Below, in pieces: positions 59,146 through 64,000 of a stretch of DNA of 64,000 bases. Position numbers and translations under genes: made by a program. Positions within the stretch are counted from its first letter, which is position 1. Each line of letters starts with the position of its first letter. The notes under the pieces were generated by a model, which was not told the DNA's origin, did not search any database, and worked only from the letters and a program-made list of their open reading frames with translations. Source of the stretch: Diadema setosum (Eukaryota; Echinodermata; Echinoidea; Diadematoida; Diadematidae); the NCBI GenBank assembly GCA_033980235.1, contig CM067075.1, forward strand, positions 30,445,885-30,509,884, given 5' to 3'.

Positions 59146-59560
59146 CGTTTTCACATAATTCTGTAATGCCGGGCATGCACACCTATTGTTGTTTTCATAC
59201 CACAGATTTATTTTTTTTTTAATCTACAGTGCAACTTGCCACCTTTTAAATAGTCTCACTGGTGTGTAATAGTGGCTTTAGGCAGTCCCACCGTATCGAA
59301 TCAATGCAATGTACCCGGTATATAAGTGTGCATCCATTCACAGGAGACAAACCCTCGTTTCCAGAATGATGGAGCTATTTGTCATCACACACAAGGGACT
59401 TGGCGCCGCGGAGGAAGAGGAACAAGAGGTGGGAAAGATAGCCGCAGCATCCCAGTGGACAAAACCGGAAATCCATCACGGATAGCCAGTCGGACATAGC
59501 AGGGAGGTGCCTCCTTGAACATACTGAGCACCTCCGCGCAAGCGTGTAGACACACGAAAG
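59146..59560. other. non-coding stretch
   Basis: No supported feature. Confidence 0.5.
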
Positions 59561-59602
<42 letters not shown>

Positions 59603-59630
59603 CACGCATACACACGCGCTCGCACACAAG
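59561..59630. repeat. (CA)n microsatellite with CG
   Basis: CA dinucleotide tract interrupted by CG and CATA. Confidence 0.9.
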
Positions 59631-62600
59631 ATTATCGGGAACAGGCACTAACTTCCGTATCCGAAGGCTTCTGCAAGCTGCAGACGACGAAAGTTTGAGG
59701 TTTCTGGTGGGTGTTTTTTTTTTTTCGTATTTTGAACATTTTTTAACCACCAGATTTCCGGTAAGGAAAAATTCGCTAGGATAACATGTCAACAAAGCTT
59801 ATGTTTTCTTTGTACTGGAAAGAAAGTACTTGTCTTTAATAGAACGAAACAACATTATATACGACCAGTTATTGGTGTTATGAGACGTGTTTTGGTACAT
59901 ACAAAAGTAAGATTAGTATACCAATCGTAGATTCTCTTAGCAGTCCATCAACCTTCACCAATTTGTACCATTGAGCAAGTCTTACAATTGGGTGTATTTT
60001 TTCTCCTGCCCCAGCAAATTAAACGATAGGGGAATTTTAAATTGTCAACCGTATTTAATCATCTTTAGTTTCAATGCAATTTAGAATAGCCACAATGTAG
60101 ATTTTAAAAAATCATCTTTTTAATAATGCTACTAAGGTAAGACTTATGCTTGTCATGACCTTCATTTTATAATGCGCAGTAGGCGGTAGAGTGTATCATT
60201 ATAGTATCTGTGCAATAAATGTAATTAATCATTATCAGTATTATGATACTGACAGTTCATTCGTTCTCTGTTTTGTTATGTGACTCCGATAAACAACGGT
60301 AGATTCCAGGAAGTAAACGATAACGCACTTTGCCCTCATTTATTACAGGACTACGGTGCCTTATATCATACTATTTCTTTCTTCTCTAATGCAGGCGTCA
60401 CACTGACATTGATCAATGATGGACACAAATTAAGGGAACTTTCTATTTTGCTCTGATGGTATAAACATCGGGTCATTCACGAGGGCATCTGAAAGGGGCA
60501 TGCGGGCGATTTGCATAATTTCACATCATGTAGTACATAAATCAACAGCTGCATGTATAGAAATGTGGAATTTATTGTGGCCCTTGAACAGAGAAACCCA
60601 TAATTTGAATTAATGTTAAACAAATTACACTGAACAGTGTTGATGACATAGGAGCCTCACACATTATTTGAGAAATGTAGCAGTGTAATTTCATTACAAT
60701 ACCGCTTGCTTAACAAGTTCACCTGTGCAGAATATATGCATGCCTTCTTTTTTGTTCTGCTTCCTTGAGCCCCAACTCATGCATTCTTACAGTGAGGCTG
60801 CCATGTCATCCTTGTTCACTGTAATTTGTTATAAATTTTGGAAACATTATTATTCCTAATCCCAGTCACTATAAATTCTGAAACTCTGTACTCAGTGTAA
60901 CTTATTTAAAGTTGTTCAAAATAATGTAAAAGTCTGAAAAATTTCCGGAGGTCCCCTTCAAGCCATCATAGGACCGCCGGTAGAGTTTCTTAAGCTCCAG
61001 CAGCAAGCAGTGACAAAATCTTCGTGTAGCCATCGTGTTTTCTTCGTGAGTCCTTCGGCTTAACTTCTCAATCAATATTCACAATGTCCGTATAGCCTTT
61101 GTGTGCATGGTTCGGGTGCCATAGTGTGAGCTTCTGTAAGCATCGTGCTTGCTTCGTCTGTTGATTGGTTTTCGACCAATACAAGTTCGGGGCCAACTTC
61201 GCACGAAATTGAAAATTCCATAATATTCGTAATGTCATCTTGTCACAATTTCGGTACGGTGTGACGTCGTCTTGTCAGCATCGATCACTCCTTGATTTGA
61301 ACACCAGGCAGACCTGGTTCAAGGAAGTTGCGGTCAGGATATGATCAATATACATTAACATATCGGTTAAAAATAGCGTGAACCATAAAATTCCGGCAAT
61401 TTGATTTCCTTTGACGTTGACCGTTATTTTTTTTTTTTTTTTTGGGGGGGGGGGGGCATGAGGATTCTGTTTTTATATGCTTTATTGCTTGTCATATTCA
61501 TGGGGAAGCCTTTTTACTTTTGTATTTGCTTCTAATGAGATAAAAAGTAAACTTTCTTTGTAGCGGTCAAGCGAGTCTGACAGTTTGAAGCTATCTGCAA
61601 TTAGTTATTACACTAGTTTATATTCAATAAATTCACATTTACATTTCTGTTACAGTGTTTAAACGTCAGCAAACTGCGTGTGCGAGTATGTGTGCATTTG
61701 GTATTAAAAAGCCTGTCATTTTTTCATTGGCTGCATGCTTGTTTATGGATTCCCTATAATAGAGATGCAATTATTGATTATGTCAGGAAAATGACTCCAC
61801 ATTAATATCGGAGACTAACGATTTTCAGATTTTTGGATATATCAGAGCGATTCGACATCGTCCAGTTGTTTTACATTTATTTCAGGGGTCAAGTTTGTTA
61901 AACAGAAACAAAACTTATACCTGTGCTCAAACTCCGCCTTATCTGCTCTATACACAATGGCAGAAAAGACGGTTTAACATTACAATTGTTTTCCCTTGAT
62001 ATTGATTTTAACTTTTTTTCCGAGAATATATCCAGTCATGTGAGTAGATTTTTACGCCAAAGGGTAGCAGTAGGCTGAAAAAAAGTACGCTCACTGTTAA
62101 AGAAACATAGAAAATGATTCTGCGCAAACTTTGTCCCCCACCACCCCCCCCCCCCCACCTTGAAAATAAAAAGCAAAACACAAGAAAGCTTTACTTTTAT
62201 AGTGGGACGTCACACAGACAATCTGAGTTACATCTCTGGTTGACTTACCCTTAAAAAAAAAATGAAATGTCCAGAAAATGTCTGATATTTATTGTGTCGT
62301 CTATTTCAGTTTCAGTCTCATGAAACTACAGCCATCACTTTGCCACTGGGTGTATCGGGAGGAGAACCAACTCTAAGGATCAATACGGTGTTCAGATTAA
62401 TGGCGAGCCGTCCTTAATTCCCGGGGTTTATGTTTGCAGTCCTCTTTTGCACACCATAAAAGTTTGCTGTTCAGTTTTTTTTTTTTCCACCAGGATTCGC
62501 CCACGGGGGTGTATTCAGTCCATACAAGGCAGAACCAGAAATGTAACCCAACATAATATGCCCCACAGCAAACGAAGAGACTGACGATAGCACCGCTAAA

Positions 62601-64000
62601 CTTTAAGAGAGCGAAAGTGGAAGGAATTAAGAAACAAGTTCTTATTTCGCCTTAGAACAAAATCATCTCATCTTCCAACAAACGTACTCATTACACTGTC
62701 ATACAATCACACAACACATTCATAAGTTCACATGCGTACACACTCGAATATTATTGTTAACACGTTGAGGACAAAATGATATTGCTTAAACACACGTTTC
62801 CTGCAGACATCTGCCAATTCTACGCGGGACTTGTCGTTAAAGGATAAAGCGGTAGCTGATTTGACACTTACTGATTTGACACATACAGGTGTATTAACTA
62901 AGTTTCGAGCACGTGTGTCTAGATGCATTTATACTCTAATTCATACTACGAAATTCTTAAACGGAAGTAATACTCAGTAGATTGGTGATTTGAGCTGTTA
63001 TTTGAACAAAGAAGCGAAATAAATAATGTTGTCAAAACATAACCCCATGCTGTATAATACAAAAGATTGGTATCAAAAGAACTTAAGGTAAAAAACAACA
63101 ACAACAACAACAACAATAACAACAAAATTATAATTCATTTCTTTTTATTCGTCTCGAGGGAAATGGAAGATAAAAATGAGAGTGTTTATCGTTGAAATTA
63201 TCCCGGAACCTCTTGGTAAAGTCCCTACGGTCCAGTACACAGTTCTAAAAACTGGCTTTACAGCTCGTTAGAAGCCCGGGGGTATATATTTCCCCCGGCC
63301 ACTTGCATGACATGTTAATCATTAGTAGTAAGGAAAACAAACAAAGAAAGTAAACAAGCGATGAGATTGAGAGAGGTATAACGTTTTCTTATGGATCCCA
63401 CATTTTCCCTCGGGGACAACTATGCACTAGTGTTACAATAACAACCCACCATATATGACAGCTCATTGTGGACTACTTGCTTTTTTTTTTATTTGTAATG
63501 TATTTAAATGTTGGCATACTAAATCGTCATTTATTGATACAAGTTTTATGCTTCCGAAAGTAAGATTGTACTCTGCCAGCTCTATGATAATGTGTACATT
63601 ATTGCTCTGGGCACTTCTTGTTTTATGAAAAATACATTTTGACATAATCACATCTGTCTACAAAGACCACCAAAGGGGAAACAAAGTATGGTCGTTGTAG
63701 ACAGGACAGGCTCTCATTACGGTAGCCATTGATATAGATGTTGTAAATGCCACACGTATTTATATTTACACAGCAATACTAATATGTGAAGGTAAACGTG
63801 AAAGTAAAGGAAATATAGTGAACTGAACATGCATTTCGTATAGTTCTATAAGGCTGTTAAAACAAAACTGTATTGAAACTCGAAGTATCACAACCAGGAA
63901 ACGTATCTGGTATCACATCAATATCATGGATTATACTTCGTCCGAAACGAAATTATTCATGATATACCAGGCGGTTTATATACGGTCGAATAACTTATTG
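59631..64000. other. non-coding stretch, nothing gene-like
   Basis: AT-rich sequence. T17G13 junction at 61427-61456, C-run at 62139-62156, (CAA)n at 63093-63125. No coding region, RNA gene or clear inverted-repeat element was found. Confidence 0.5.

Overview
This is eukaryotic, AT-rich, mostly non-coding DNA. Microsatellites are dense (GATA, GTA, AAT, TA, CA/TG, GA, GAA, GTTT), and there are many small inverted-repeat DNA elements, one non-LTR retrotransposon and one PIF/Harbinger DNA transposon. Candidate host exons have GT-AG splice borders. There are no bacterial-style operons, rRNA or recognisable tRNA genes. The repeat mixture would fit a marine invertebrate, possibly an echinoderm such as a sea urchin. 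That is an inference from general character, not from a diagnostic gene.

Layout. 1-14 kb: almost empty, with microsatellites, two small hairpin elements (4.85 kb, 5.7 kb) and a long GTA-triplet tract (12.85-13.49 kb). 14-17.1 kb: a possible TTAA-flanked element, three minus-strand candidate exons (15.0-16.26 kb) and a fold-back element set among TATAG repeats. 17-31 kb: microsatellites, a possible plus-strand terminal exon (24.84-24.96 kb), a 200-bp tandem repeat whose units encode similar peptides (27 kb) and two LINE-like 3' tails. 31-36 kb: a small candidate exon, a short inverted-repeat element and a 0.7-kb fold-back element with GGCGACTTGT-type repeats. 36.3-38.9 kb: a 5'-truncated LINE with an open 755-codon frame covering reverse transcriptase. 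39.7 and 55.0 kb: two copies of one palindromic element with 8-bp target duplications. 45.3-49.2 kb: a 3.9-kb Harbinger transposon with perfect 48-bp terminal inverted repeats (TIRs) and a transposase broken by one frameshift. 50.8-51.9 kb: two copies of a CGTTATTCCGAAGG-type element. 55.5-56.2 kb: a TA-flanked element with a relic at 22.5 kb. 58.8-59.1 kb: a decayed reverse transcriptase relic. 59.2-64 kb: nothing coding.

No gene network can be reconstructed. The two autonomous-type elements carry mobility enzymes: reverse transcriptase for copy-and-paste, and a DDE transposase for cut-and-paste. The small elements contain no coding sequence and would need enzymes supplied from elsewhere. 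Nothing here is convincingly a new system. The best leads are the unidentified minus-strand exons near 16 kb, the tandem repeat at 27 kb and the 8-bp-duplication element pair.
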